Shown here in pieces: positions 1-6,884 of a stretch of 8,587 nt of DNA. Source of the stretch: Rhodopirellula sp. Its GTDB lineage: Bacteria > Planctomycetota > Planctomycetia > Pirellulales > Pirellulaceae. The stretch covers positions 20,795 through 29,381 of the forward strand of contig DOPG01000436.1 in assembly GCA_003513555.1 (NCBI GenBank), given 5' to 3'. How positions within the stretch are numbered: position 1 is the first letter of the stretch; every line of letters starts with the position of its first letter. The notes below the pieces were generated by a model. The model did no database searches, was not told the origin of the DNA, and was given only the letters and a program-made list of their open reading frames with translations. A program made the translations under genes and the position numbers.

Positions 1-163
1 CTTCAGTTCTGGATCCAAACTGCTGCCTGTCAACGGCGAATCAGCTATAACTACAGGGCCCCGGCTCGAGGCAACCTCCTACGGGCTACTTGGTTTTGGC
101 AAGGCACTTCACCACTTTCCCGTTGTGCCCGATTCCCACTTGATGACCCCTGAAGTTTTATGA
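1..163 (+). CDS. C-terminal end of an unrecognised protein (cut by left edge)
   Basis: Reading from base 2, the frame is open for 53 codons to a TGA at 161-163. The visible peptide looks like real protein, with a mix of Gly, Leu, Pro and acidic residues, including the segment SYGLLGFGKALHHFPVVPDS. The alternative open frame from base 1 is Arg-rich and less protein-like. The stop overlaps the next gene's start as ATGA (ATG 160-162, TGA 161-163), which is typical of translationally coupled genes and is the main reason to believe this fragment. I do not recognise the family, and there is no obvious membrane segment or catalytic motif in the visible part. The N-terminus lies outside the window. 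The call is moderate because only about 160 bases are visible. Confidence 0.55.
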   Translation, partial: FSSGSKLLPVNGESAITTGPRLEATSYGLLGFGKALHHFPVVPDSHLMTPEVL

Positions 164-1386
164 AATTCTGTAAGCTTTTTCTGATATGCGCTTTATCAAA
201 CGCCGTCTTTGCCGAGGAAAACTGGCCTGAATACAGAGGGCCAGAGGGCGACGGACATGCCGTGGGGGCGGATTTGCCGGACAAAGTAGATGAGTCTGTC
301 GTGAAGTGGAGAACTGCGATTCATGGCAAGGGCTGGTCGTCGCCTGTGGTGTGGGGAAATCAGATCTGGTTGACCACTGCGACCGAAGATGGCGCACAGA
401 TGTCCGTGCTGTGTATCGATCGTACCACTGGGAATGTAATTCATGATCGAGTTCTCGTGGAAAATGAATCACCTGCGTTTTGCCATCCCATGAATAGTTA
501 CGCAACGCCAACACCCGTCGTTGAGGATGGACGGGTGTACGTTCATTTTGGGACCTATCTCACCGCTTGTTTGGACACTGCTACAGGCAAAGAGATATGG
601 AGTCGTCGTGATTTGGCATGTGACCATCACCGCGGTCCGGCCTCATCGCCCATTCTTCATGATGGGAAACTTTTTGTCGCTTATGACGGGTTTGATGTTC
701 AATACGTCGTTGCCTTCGATGCGGAAGACGGATCGACTCTCTGGAAAAAAGATCGCAGTATCGATTACGGAACAGACAACGGAGACCGGATGAAAGCGTA
801 TTGCACGGCGCATGTCATTGAGGTCGATGGGAAGGAACAATTGATCTATCCTTCCGCGGCTGCAACCATCGCATACAACCCGCAGACTGGTGACGAACTG
901 TGGACGGTGTATCACGCGGGAATGAATGCTTCGGCAAGACCCGTATTTCAAGATGGGCTGCTTTTTATCACCAATGGAAGTGGGGCAATGGTGGCTGTTC
1001 GGCCCGATGGACAGGGGGATGTGACAGGGACGCATGTCCAGTGGTCTGATCGGAAGGGAGTTGCAAAAAAATCGTCTCAGTTGCTGGTAGATGGATTGTT
1101 TTACATGACCAGCGATGACGGCATCCTGTCGTGCAGAGAACCGGCGACCGGTGAGATGGTCTGGCAGAAACGAGTGGCGAAGGAATTCGCGGCATCGCCA
1201 ATCTTTGCTGATGGAAAAATATATCTGTTCAGTACTGCTGGAGAAGTACTTACCATCCGGCCTGGCCGTGAATACGTTCTGCTTTCAAAATCCGAACTAG
1301 GAGATGGATACATGGCATCACCGGCAGTGGTGGGAAATGATTTGATCCTTCGGAGTAAGAGTCATCTTTATCTGATCCGAAAGTGA
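160..1386 (+). CDS. Secreted PQQ-like beta-propeller repeat protein (BamB-like fold)
   Basis: This is a 408-residue protein. Residues 1-18 look like a signal peptide: a short basic start, a hydrophobic core at about 5-16, and a likely cut after VFA. The mature protein is therefore probably periplasmic or outside the membrane. It opens with WPEYRGPEGDG (residues 22-32), resembling the W-x-x-[FY]-R-G-P start of many planctomycete PQQ-like propellers. Blade-like repeats follow, with the D-x-x-[TD]-G-x-x-x-W signature at about 139-147, 187-195, 240-248 and 327-335. SSPVV/SSPIL/ASPIF-type strands recur near 60, 162, 345 and 387. There is no haem motif and no evident enzyme active site, so a true PQQ cofactor is not established; many such proteins are structural or binding scaffolds. 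It is translationally linked to the upstream fragment by ATGA, and no clear Shine-Dalgarno is seen. Confidence 0.88.
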   Translation: MKFCKLFLICALSNAVFAEENWPEYRGPEGDGHAVGADLPDKVDESVVKWRTAIHGKGWSSPVVWGNQIWLTTATEDGAQMSVLCIDRTTGNVIHDRVLVENESPAFCHPMNSYATPTPVVEDGRVYVHFGTYLTACLDTATGKEIWSRRDLACDHHRGPASSPILHDGKLFVAYDGFDVQYVVAFDAEDGSTLWKKDRSIDYGTDNGDRMKAYCTAHVIEVDGKEQLIYPSAAATIAYNPQTGDELWTVYHAGMNASARPVFQDGLLFITNGSGAMVAVRPDGQGDVTGTHVQWSDRKGVAKKSSQLLVDGLFYMTSDDGILSCREPATGEMVWQKRVAKEFAASPIFADGKIYLFSTAGEVLTIRPGREYVLLSKSELGDGYMASPAVVGNDLILRSKSHLYLIRK

Positions 1387-1393
1387 TCGGGCA

Positions 1394-1403
1394 ACCGCGC
1401 GGT
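1394..1403. repeat. 10-bp perfect palindrome after the propeller gene
   Basis: ACCGCGCGGT is a perfect palindrome starting 8 bases after the stop codon. It has no loop and no T tract after it, so it is a poor terminator. It might be a protein-binding site or chance. Confidence 0.25.
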
Positions 1404-1498
1404 GCTGGTGAGTCGCACTTGTGGCTTGCTATTGACGAGGCCATGAGTTTGAAAACAGGCTACCCGAATAGTGCGGGACGTTGTGATCAGAGTTTGAG

Positions 1499-1527
1499 TT
1501 GACAGAGGGCGGGGCAGCAATTACTTT
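1499..1527 (+). promoter_or_regulatory. Candidate sigma70-like promoter for the NPYESP membrane protein
   Basis: A perfect TTGACA (1499-1504) is followed after exactly 17 bases by TACTTT (1522-1527). The latter keeps the first, second and last bases of the -10 consensus. Transcription would start near 1534, leaving a leader of about 83 nt before the ATG at 1617. This is inferred from consensus only; planctomycete promoters are poorly defined. Confidence 0.4.
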
Positions 1528-1616
1528 GCGATACAAAGTTGCGTTACGGTCGGAGCGGGTTCAGGCCTTGTGCCGTTTCTGGACTTCACCCAACACTTGG
1601 ATTCGAAACCAGAATC

Positions 1617-2192
1617 ATGGCGAACCCTTACGAGTCACCTAACGCGTCGGCAGGTGAGCAGGCAGAAGGGGTGCCATCTGTGATGCCGCGTAGGCCCCTG
1701 TCGTTGTGTGTTCTCTTGGTGCTGTTCACCGTGACGCTCATCATGGCGGTCATTAATCTGATTCAGGAAGGCGCCGCGAGCGGAGAAAGTCTATCAATCA
1801 GGTCGATCTTTTTCACCTGCATGATCGCGGGATTCAGTGGTCTCAGTCAGGTACCGGGGCTTCTGATCGGTGGGTGGCGGTGGAAAGGTAGTCCCAACAG
1901 TGCGCTGCCTCTGCTGGTGGCTTCCTATGTCATTGCGATGACCGGTGTGGGAGGGTTCACGCTTTTTGTGGCGCAGCCAGAGCCAGCGGATTCGATGAAT
2001 AGTGCCGCACACATGCATATTTTTCTTTTCCCAGTGCTTCATTTCGGGGTTTCGGTCTGCCTGTATTTGGTCGCATTTCTGTTCACCATGGTTTTCTTTG
2101 TTTATTTGCGCTTCGCGAGTGGAAGAGCCAGTATGGGAAAACACGGGCAGCCTTCAACGAACGAGGGTGGGACGGGTGAGTCGGATGATTGA
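1617..2192 (+). CDS. Four-helix membrane protein with N-terminal NPYESP motif
   Basis: This is a 191-residue hypothetical membrane protein. I chose the ATG at 1617 over the open upstream extension (from 1539) because it gives MANPYESP. That N-terminal N-P-Y-x-S-P motif is frequent on planctomycete membrane proteins, and the 26 residues upstream do not look like protein. Hydrophobic segments lie at about 27-49, 62-85, 97-119 and 134-165; the last is long enough to be one tilted helix or a tight pair. The first 26 residues and the C-terminal tail (about 168-191, rich in Gly, Ser, Thr and acidic residues) are polar. No enzymatic motif is visible, and the function is unknown. A TTGACA-type promoter lies about 90-118 bases upstream. 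The next gene on the same strand encodes another small membrane protein 112 bases downstream, so the two may be cotranscribed. Confidence 0.8.
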   Translation: MANPYESPNASAGEQAEGVPSVMPRRPLSLCVLLVLFTVTLIMAVINLIQEGAASGESLSIRSIFFTCMIAGFSGLSQVPGLLIGGWRWKGSPNSALPLLVASYVIAMTGVGGFTLFVAQPEPADSMNSAAHMHIFLFPVLHFGVSVCLYLVAFLFTMVFFVYLRFASGRASMGKHGQPSTNEGGTGESDD

Positions 2193-2254
2193 AAGCGAGA
2201 AAGACAGTCGTGGGGTTAAGCGAGGGCCATACAGATCGTTTTCAACAGCACTGG

Positions 2255-2286
2255 CAAAGCTTCCAGAGACCAAAGCTTCCAGAGAC
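2255..2286. repeat. Perfect 16-bp tandem duplication
   Basis: CAAAGCTTCCAGAGAC occurs twice head to tail (2255-2270 and 2271-2286) with no mismatch. It sits in the gap between the two membrane-protein genes, ending 8 bases before the Shine-Dalgarno of the second. A recent slippage duplication is the simplest explanation. Confidence 0.9.
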
Positions 2287-2293
2287 GTTCACT

Positions 2294-2300
2294 GAGAGGA
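2294..2300 (+). promoter_or_regulatory. Shine-Dalgarno site GAGAGGA
   Basis: GAGAGGA lies 4 bases before the ATG at 2305. It is one of the clearest ribosome binding sites in the window and fixes the start of the downstream membrane-protein gene. Confidence 0.65.
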
Positions 2301-2304
2301 TTTT

Positions 2305-2727
2305 ATGACACCGCTACAGGAAATGTTTATCCCGATTTTTGGCGTTGCGGCAGTGGTCTCCGCTGTGCTTGCCTTCATCGGCGGACGCGTGTCGGGGGTA
2401 ATCGGACCGTTGGTGCTGGTGTGCATCAGTGGGTTCGTATGTTGGTTCGGGTTGTTCCTGGGGTTAGAGGTTGGGTATCAGGTGTGGCAGTCGGTTCCTG
2501 ATCCTCCTGCCGAGGCTTTTAGCGATACCGCACCGATGGGGGCGTTATTTGCGGGATGGATCCCCGGCGGTTTATTTGCCTGTTTTTGGTTTTTCGTTTC
2601 CTGGTTGATCAGGAAATGCGTCTGGAAGCGTAAAGACGATAAGTTTTCTGCTTGCGATCTGAGCCGATCGGACGCGGATGTCCAGGTTGTCGACACCCGA
2701 AACGCGTATCAGCCGCCGACGTCATGA
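2305..2727 (+). CDS. Small three-helix membrane protein with C-terminal NAYQPP
   Basis: This is a 140-residue hypothetical membrane protein. Hydrophobic segments lie at about 8-26, 31-57 and 78-102, followed by a basic stretch (RKCVWKRKDDK, 103-113) that should face the cytoplasm by the positive-inside rule. The polar C-terminal tail ends NAYQPPTS (133-140), which resembles the NPYxSP motif found at the opposite end of the preceding gene's product. The start is well supported by GAGAGGA four bases upstream. No catalytic or transport motif is visible, and I do not recognise the family. It follows the other small membrane-protein gene on the same strand and is probably in the same transcript. 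Confidence 0.75.
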   Translation: MTPLQEMFIPIFGVAAVVSAVLAFIGGRVSGVIGPLVLVCISGFVCWFGLFLGLEVGYQVWQSVPDPPAEAFSDTAPMGALFAGWIPGGLFACFWFFVSWLIRKCVWKRKDDKFSACDLSRSDADVQVVDTRNAYQPPTS

Positions 2728-2921
2728 GATCAGCTGGTGAAATTTGCGGGTGGTGAAGAGGAAACTGGCGCTAGGTGCCAAGGTCTGCCGTAGGCGTGCG
2801 ATCAAGAACATTGAGCCATATCCCAGTGACCTTAGTTGTTTTGTAAGAGCTTCATCCACCGAGAAATAGCAGACGCGTGTTTGTTGTTGGCCGGGATGAT
2901 GTGGGAAAAAGCAACGCAAAC

Positions 2922-2955
2922 AAAAAAACGGCAGGCGGGAAGTGCCCGTCGGCCG
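2922..2955 (-). terminator. Intrinsic terminator of the DUF1080-dehydrogenase gene
   Basis: On the minus strand, a GC-rich stem is followed directly by seven T residues (A run at 2922-2928). The stem is 2929-2939 paired with 2945-2955, with one A/G mismatch, one G-U wobble and a 5-base loop. It lies about 100 bases beyond the stop of the minus-strand gene. A perfect 10-bp inverted repeat (2912-2921 with 2955-2964) flanks this core and could extend the stem across the T tract. Confidence 0.8.
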
Positions 2956-3008
2956 TTTGCGTTGATGCAATGTCAGTGAAAATTGGGCTCTCAAGGATCA
3001 TTGCTGGC

Positions 3009-3033
3009 CAGACTCAGCGATACACTGAGTCTG
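3009..3033. repeat. 9-bp inverted repeat hairpin
   Basis: CAGACTCAG (3009-3017) pairs perfectly with CTGAGTCTG (3025-3033) around a 7-base loop. It lies 20 bases past the stop of the minus-strand gene. There is no T tract on either side, so it may protect the mRNA 3' end or assist termination rather than terminate by itself. Confidence 0.6.
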
Positions 3034-3053
3034 TGTTGGCAAGTCAGTGAAGG

Positions 3054-4940
3054 TCACTTCCCGAAGCGGTAAATGCTTTCACCGCGACTACTGTTGGTGA
3101 GGTAGTAAACCTCGCCGTTCTGGTCTTCACCAAAAGCCAGAACAGCGACGCTTTCTGGAACAACCTGTTCGTTACTGATCAGCTTTCCACTGATGGCGTC
3201 GTAGTGAAGTGCCCAGATTGAACCGGTGACGTAGTCTGCGTAGAGGTATTTCCCAGACAAAGCCGGTATACGCGACGAATGATAAACGCGGCCTCCGGTG
3301 ATTGACTTTCCGATTTGGTGATCGTATTCCCAGACCGGCTCCAAGGGCTTCGAGACATTGGTCGCCGCCTTTCGGTTACCAAAGGCATGCGACCCTTCGC
3401 GGCCACTCCAGCCGTAGTTGCCGCCTTTCTTGACGACAATGACTTCTTCCCACAATTCCTGCCCCACGTCGCCGACCCACAAAGTTCCATCCTGCTTGTT
3501 AAAAGCGATTCGCCAGGGGTTTCGGATTCCGTGTGCGTAGATTTCGGGCCGCGCGCCGGAAACAGCGACAAACGGGTTGTCGGCGGGAATGCCGTAGTTC
3601 TTACCATCGGCAGGGTGATCGACATCGATCCGCAAAATCGAGCCAAGCAGGGTACCAAGGTTCTGGCCGTTGCCGTGAGGATCGTTGCGGTCACCGCCGT
3701 CGCCCAAAGCTACATACAGATATCCGTCGGGGCCGAACTCAATCGGTCCGCCGTTGTGGTTCTGGTAAGGTTGCTCAATTTCCATGATGACCAGCTCGGA
3801 GCCGGGATCGGCTTTGTTTGGATCATCTTTCGAAACGCTAAAACGCGAAACGATCGATTTGGGCTCGGTTGGGTGCGAATAGTACACAAAGAACTGCCCA
3901 TTCTTTTGATATTTCGGATGCATGGCCAAACCCAGCAGACCCTGTTCATTGGACCCACGTGTTGAAAAGTCTTTGACTTTGCCGCGGAGGTCCAGAAATA
4001 GACTCGATGTTTCAACATCGTGCTCATTTTCAAACGTCCAGATCTCGCCGAATTGGGACGCCGCGAACAGGCGATTGCTGTCATCGTTTGCATAGGTCAG
4101 TTCCATCAGACGCAATGGTCTGACTTTTCCAGCATCATTGACCGGTTCCCATTGGTCCCATTTCAACTTTGGAAATGCCAGTTCGCCTTTCAAACCCAGT
4201 TTTCCATCAATGGGCTGTGGCACGGTCCCATCGTCCTTGAATTCCCTGATTTTGATATTTCGGTAAGCAACTTCATTACCATGATCCTGAAGGCAAATGT
4301 GGCCGTTGCCCGAGGTCCCAAACCCATCAAATTTGGCGAACTTGCTCTTGGCAATCCGGTTTTTCCAATCTGCGTTGTTGAGCTTGAAGCGGTAATAACG
4401 GACGCCATTCATGCAGACTTCGCAGTCATCGTTATTGATGCGGATGTAAAGTTGGTTCCATTCACCTGCGGGTCTTGTTGCATCCACAGGCTCTTTGTTT
4501 GTTGCCCATTTGGGAACGGTTGGTTGGTAAAGCTGGTATAGCCAGCCTGCTTTCTGAGGATCGTGCCCGTCAACATTGTCTTGAACCTGAATTTCGGGGC
4601 CTGTACGCCATGGCGGTCCATCACCTTCAACCACATGGAACATTACACCGCTGTTTCCACCTTTGCTGATCTTGTACTCAAGGGATAACTCGAAGGCGTC
4701 ATACTTTCCCGCGGTCATGATGTCACCAGCGCCGCGCGAAGAACGAACCAATGCACCGTCGACTACTTTCCAGCCGTCAGAAACGTTGTCCTTCTTGTAA
4801 TTTCGCCAGCCAGCGGTTGATTCACCGTCAAACAGCAACGTCCAACCGCTTCTTTTTTCGGATTCTGTGAGTTGGTTGATTGTTGCAGCGAATGCTGAGG
4901 GCGTCAGCAACAGTGCCAATGCAAAAGCCATGAGCTTCAT
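3054..4940 (-). CDS. Secreted fusion: DUF1080 (3-keto-disaccharide hydrolase) domain plus glucose/sorbosone dehydrogenase domain
   Basis: This is a 628-residue protein from the ATG at 4938-4940. That start gives a good signal peptide (residues 1-19, hydrophobic core LMAFALALLL, cut near AFA|AT), and GGAAA lies about 7 bases upstream; the open extension to 5123 is not protein-like. Residues about 30-235 form a DUF1080/concanavalin-like domain, with WTLLFDGESTAGW at 33-45, NSGVMFHV at 96-103, GPEIQVQDN at 114-122 and ICLQDHG...YRNIKIREF near 215-234. Residues about 270-626 match soluble PQQ-dependent aldose dehydrogenases, with GLLGLAMHP at 334-342, NHNGG at 394-398 (His395 aligns with the catalytic His of that family), GDGGDRND at 413-420, HGIRNPWR at 470-477, GDVGQELWEEV at 490-500 and NYGW at 508-511. 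It probably oxidises or binds sugars outside the cytoplasm; the substrate is unknown. No cytochrome c motif is present. A hairpin and an intrinsic terminator follow. Confidence 0.9.
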   Translation of the reverse strand: MKLMAFALALLLTPSAFAATINQLTESEKRSGWTLLFDGESTAGWRNYKKDNVSDGWKVVDGALVRSSRGAGDIMTAGKYDAFELSLEYKISKGGNSGVMFHVVEGDGPPWRTGPEIQVQDNVDGHDPQKAGWLYQLYQPTVPKWATNKEPVDATRPAGEWNQLYIRINNDDCEVCMNGVRYYRFKLNNADWKNRIAKSKFAKFDGFGTSGNGHICLQDHGNEVAYRNIKIREFKDDGTVPQPIDGKLGLKGELAFPKLKWDQWEPVNDAGKVRPLRLMELTYANDDSNRLFAASQFGEIWTFENEHDVETSSLFLDLRGKVKDFSTRGSNEQGLLGLAMHPKYQKNGQFFVYYSHPTEPKSIVSRFSVSKDDPNKADPGSELVIMEIEQPYQNHNGGPIEFGPDGYLYVALGDGGDRNDPHGNGQNLGTLLGSILRIDVDHPADGKNYGIPADNPFVAVSGARPEIYAHGIRNPWRIAFNKQDGTLWVGDVGQELWEEVIVVKKGGNYGWSGREGSHAFGNRKAATNVSKPLEPVWEYDHQIGKSITGGRVYHSSRIPALSGKYLYADYVTGSIWALHYDAISGKLISNEQVVPESVAVLAFGEDQNGEVYYLTNSSRGESIYRFGK

Positions 4941-5343
4941 GTGAATTTTCCAGAGGTAGGAGAATGTGACAGTGAGCTGCCGCGGAAAAGCCGTCGGACT
5001 GCTCGTCTGTGGACGTGTGAGGCAAGATTCAAGGAGGATAGGGACCGAAGGAGGCCGAGTTGAAACAACACTCAATCTGTGGATCGTGCACAGCATTATG
5101 ATTGAAACCGAACGAGTGGACAACAGTGTGGGGTTCAGCCTGTAGGTTTGTTAGACGGAGGGTCCAACCTTTGCCCTGCCATGTATCGCCCGCGGTTGAA
5201 ATGACAGGGTGGTGAGACGAAACGAATCGTTGCGGTGGCATAAGCAGATGGCGTTTGAGCACCTGTGAATCTAAAGTAATGAGGAATTTGCGGTTTCACC
5301 GGCGTTCGGGTTTGCCTGATTTTTGAAGAAAAACATCACTGAA
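4941..5343. other. Divergent intergenic region between dehydrogenase fusion and LarA-like gene
   Basis: About 400 bases hold the 5' leaders of two divergent genes. A promoter candidate for the minus-strand gene lies at 5095-5123. I found no convincing promoter for the plus-strand LarA-like gene. Two AAGGAGG sequences on the plus strand (near 5031 and 5048) are not followed by a gene; the second precedes a TTG that opens only a 13-codon frame. Open frames on the minus strand here have no family resemblance. Confidence 0.5.
5095..5123 (-). promoter_or_regulatory. Candidate promoter for the DUF1080-dehydrogenase gene
   Basis: Read on the minus strand, TTGTCC (5118-5123) and CATAAT (5095-5100) are separated by exactly 17 bases. 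They match 4 of 6 and 5 of 6 bases of the sigma70 consensus. A start near 5088 would give a leader of about 150 nt. Consensus match only. Confidence 0.4.
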
Positions 5344-6678
5344 ATGGAAAGCGGTATAACCTTGAAGATTCGTCTTAATTACGGCCGTAAAGGACTTCTG
5401 GTCGAAATCCCAGATGGGGTGCAAGCGGAGGTGATTCGCAAGCCTGCCATGCCCGTTTTGGATGATCCGCTTGAGGCAATCCAGTCCGCTCTGGCCTCGC
5501 CTGTCGGGCTTCGAGGCGAACAAGCCGTGTTGCAGTTGGCGGCAGCTGGGGTGGAAGGTGGCTGGGCCACTGGATGTCGAAGTGCTTGTATTGCGATTTG
5601 TGATATCACCCGTCCCGTTCCCAACGGTCTCTTTCTCAGGCCGATGATTGAAGGACTGTTGGCCAATGGAATCCCAAAACATGAAATCACTATTTTGGTA
5701 GCCACTGGGTTGCATCGTCCAAATCTGGGAGAAGAATTGAAAGAATTAGTTGGTGATGCATGGGTGATGGAAAACATACGTATCAAAAACCACGATGCTC
5801 GTCATGACGCGGGACATGTCCTTGTCGGAAAGACGCCCACAAGAGGTACCGTTGTAAAACTGGACCGTTCATTCGTGGAAGCCGACCTGAGGATCGCCAC
5901 GGGATTGGTTGAACCTCATTTCATGGCCGGTTACTCCGGGGGCCGGAAGGTCATAGCTCCGGGATTGGCCCACGCGGAAACTATCACAACGTTTCATAGT
6001 GCAAGGTTCATGGCCGATTCTGCTGCCGTCGCTTGCAACCTCCGCAATAACCCATTGCATGAAGAGCAGCTCGAGATAGTTGAGTTGATCGGAGGCGCGA
6101 TGGCATTGAACACCGTACTGGATGAAAACCGACAACTGTCATTTGTGAACTTTGGAGAGATTGTTGCATCCCATGAGCAAGCGATTGACTTTGTGCGGAA
6201 CTACTGTGAAGTAAAGGTCCCAAGAAAGTACAGGACGGTGGTCACTACAGCCGCCGGGTTTCCGCTTGATAAAACCTATTATCAGACCATCAAAGGAATG
6301 GTCGGTGCCACGAATGTCCTTGAGCCAGGTGGAGACTTGATTATTGCGTCCGAGTGTAGCGAGGGTTTTGGCTCGGAGGAGTTTAGTGACTCGCAGCGTC
6401 GTTTGGTCGATCTCGGCCCGGACCTATTCCTGAAGCAATTGTTTGAGAAGTCGCATGCAGACATCGACGAATGGCAAAGTCAAATGCAGTTGAAGCCGAT
6501 GGCAGTTGGGGATATCCATCTTTACTGCCCTGGTTTGTCGGAGAAACAGTGGGAGATCACCGGTGTAAAGCAGATCGCATCGGTGGAACAGGCCATCTTT
6601 GAGAGCGTTCAGCGGCAAGGAGAGTCCGAAATTGCGGTGATTCCGGAGGGTCCCTACGTTGAACCCTCAGTGGAGTAA
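5344..6678 (+). CDS. LarA-family protein (nickel-dependent lactate racemase superfamily)
   Basis: This is a 444-residue cytoplasmic protein from the ATG at 5344; a TTG at 5323 would add seven residues, but neither start has a strong Shine-Dalgarno. It has the LarA (DUF2088) hallmarks. CDITRPVP (86-93) holds the Asp and Arg equivalent to substrate-site Asp72/Arg75 of Lactobacillus LarA. ATGLHRP (121-127) holds the His108 equivalent. EPHFMAGYSGGRKVIAPG (190-207) holds the His174 and Lys184 equivalents; the Lys carries the nickel-pincer nucleotide cofactor. A His at 218 sits where the nickel-ligand His200 is expected. TIKGM (315-319) fits the Lys298 region. These correspondences are from memory of the family. 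Its probable reaction is racemisation or epimerisation at an alpha-hydroxy-acid carbon, but LarA homologues differ in substrate, so lactate is not assured. No cofactor-maturation genes (larB, larC, larE) are in the window. The next gene downstream is the selenoprotein. Confidence 0.88.
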   Translation: MESGITLKIRLNYGRKGLLVEIPDGVQAEVIRKPAMPVLDDPLEAIQSALASPVGLRGEQAVLQLAAAGVEGGWATGCRSACIAICDITRPVPNGLFLRPMIEGLLANGIPKHEITILVATGLHRPNLGEELKELVGDAWVMENIRIKNHDARHDAGHVLVGKTPTRGTVVKLDRSFVEADLRIATGLVEPHFMAGYSGGRKVIAPGLAHAETITTFHSARFMADSAAVACNLRNNPLHEEQLEIVELIGGAMALNTVLDENRQLSFVNFGEIVASHEQAIDFVRNYCEVKVPRKYRTVVTTAAGFPLDKTYYQTIKGMVGATNVLEPGGDLIIASECSEGFGSEEFSDSQRRLVDLGPDLFLKQLFEKSHADIDEWQSQMQLKPMAVGDIHLYCPGLSEKQWEITGVKQIASVEQAIFESVQRQGESEIAVIPEGPYVEPSVE

Positions 6679-6834
6679 AGTGCTGGGTGCCGGAGTGAGT
6701 TGCAGTAAACAGGTTTGCTTGGACGGGTGCTCTGCATCAGTGAGTGTGCCGTCTGTCTCTTTGGCGACGAAGGACACTGTCTTGGGTGCGTTTGTGGTCG
6801 GATTGTGTGCCATTCCACGTCGCTAACATGGTGG

Positions 6835-6840
6835 TACAAT
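6835..6840 (+). promoter_or_regulatory. Possible -10 element upstream of the selenoprotein gene
   Basis: TACAAT (6835-6840) matches 5 of 6 bases of the -10 consensus and would start transcription near 6847, about 38 nt before the ATG at 6885. No good -35 is found at the usual distance. It lies in the 206-base gap after the LarA-like gene, so the selenoprotein could be transcribed alone or by read-through. Confidence 0.3.
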
Positions 6841-6884
6841 GATTGTCGAATTCATCAACTTGCATTTCAAAGAAAGCATCTCTT

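Larger units (their letters stand above)
2728..3053. other. Gene-free convergent region with hairpins
   Basis: This stretch of about 325 bases lies between the stop of the plus-strand membrane gene and the stop of the minus-strand dehydrogenase gene. An open frame on the minus strand spans most of it, but it is rich in Arg, Phe and Cys, matches no family I know, and covers the terminator, so I do not call it. Two stronger hairpins (2922-2955 and 3009-3033) are listed separately. A weak 6-bp hairpin at 2766-2780 has a 3-base loop. No clear plus-strand terminator with a T tract is seen. Confidence 0.6.

Noticed and set aside
1590..1616. TTCGAAA sequence resembling a tRNA T-loop
   Set aside because: The flanking bases do not form a proper T stem, and no acceptor, D or anticodon arms are found around it.
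2722..2994. 90-residue minus-strand ORF in the convergent region
   Set aside because: It begins downstream of the fusion gene's stop, spans the intrinsic terminator, and has no recognisable motif.
3315..3965. 216-residue plus-strand ORF
   Set aside because: It is antisense to the dehydrogenase domain, which has many conserved motifs on the minus strand.
4020..4541. 173-residue plus-strand ORF
   Set aside because: It is a shadow of the DUF1080 part of the minus-strand gene.
5031..5101. Two AAGGAGG sequences that could mark a leader-peptide gene
   Set aside because: The first has no start codon at the right distance. The second precedes a TTG frame of only 13 codons with no attenuator-like structure recognised.
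4941..5123. 61-residue N-terminal extension of the DUF1080-dehydrogenase gene
   Set aside because: The ATG at 4938-4940 starts a good signal peptide. The extension has no protein-like pattern and contains the leader and the promoter candidate.
5255..5282. Possible promoter TTGAGC / TAATGA upstream of the LarA-like gene
   Set aside because: The -10 match is weak (about 2-3 of 6) and spacing is not optimal; it is not better than chance.
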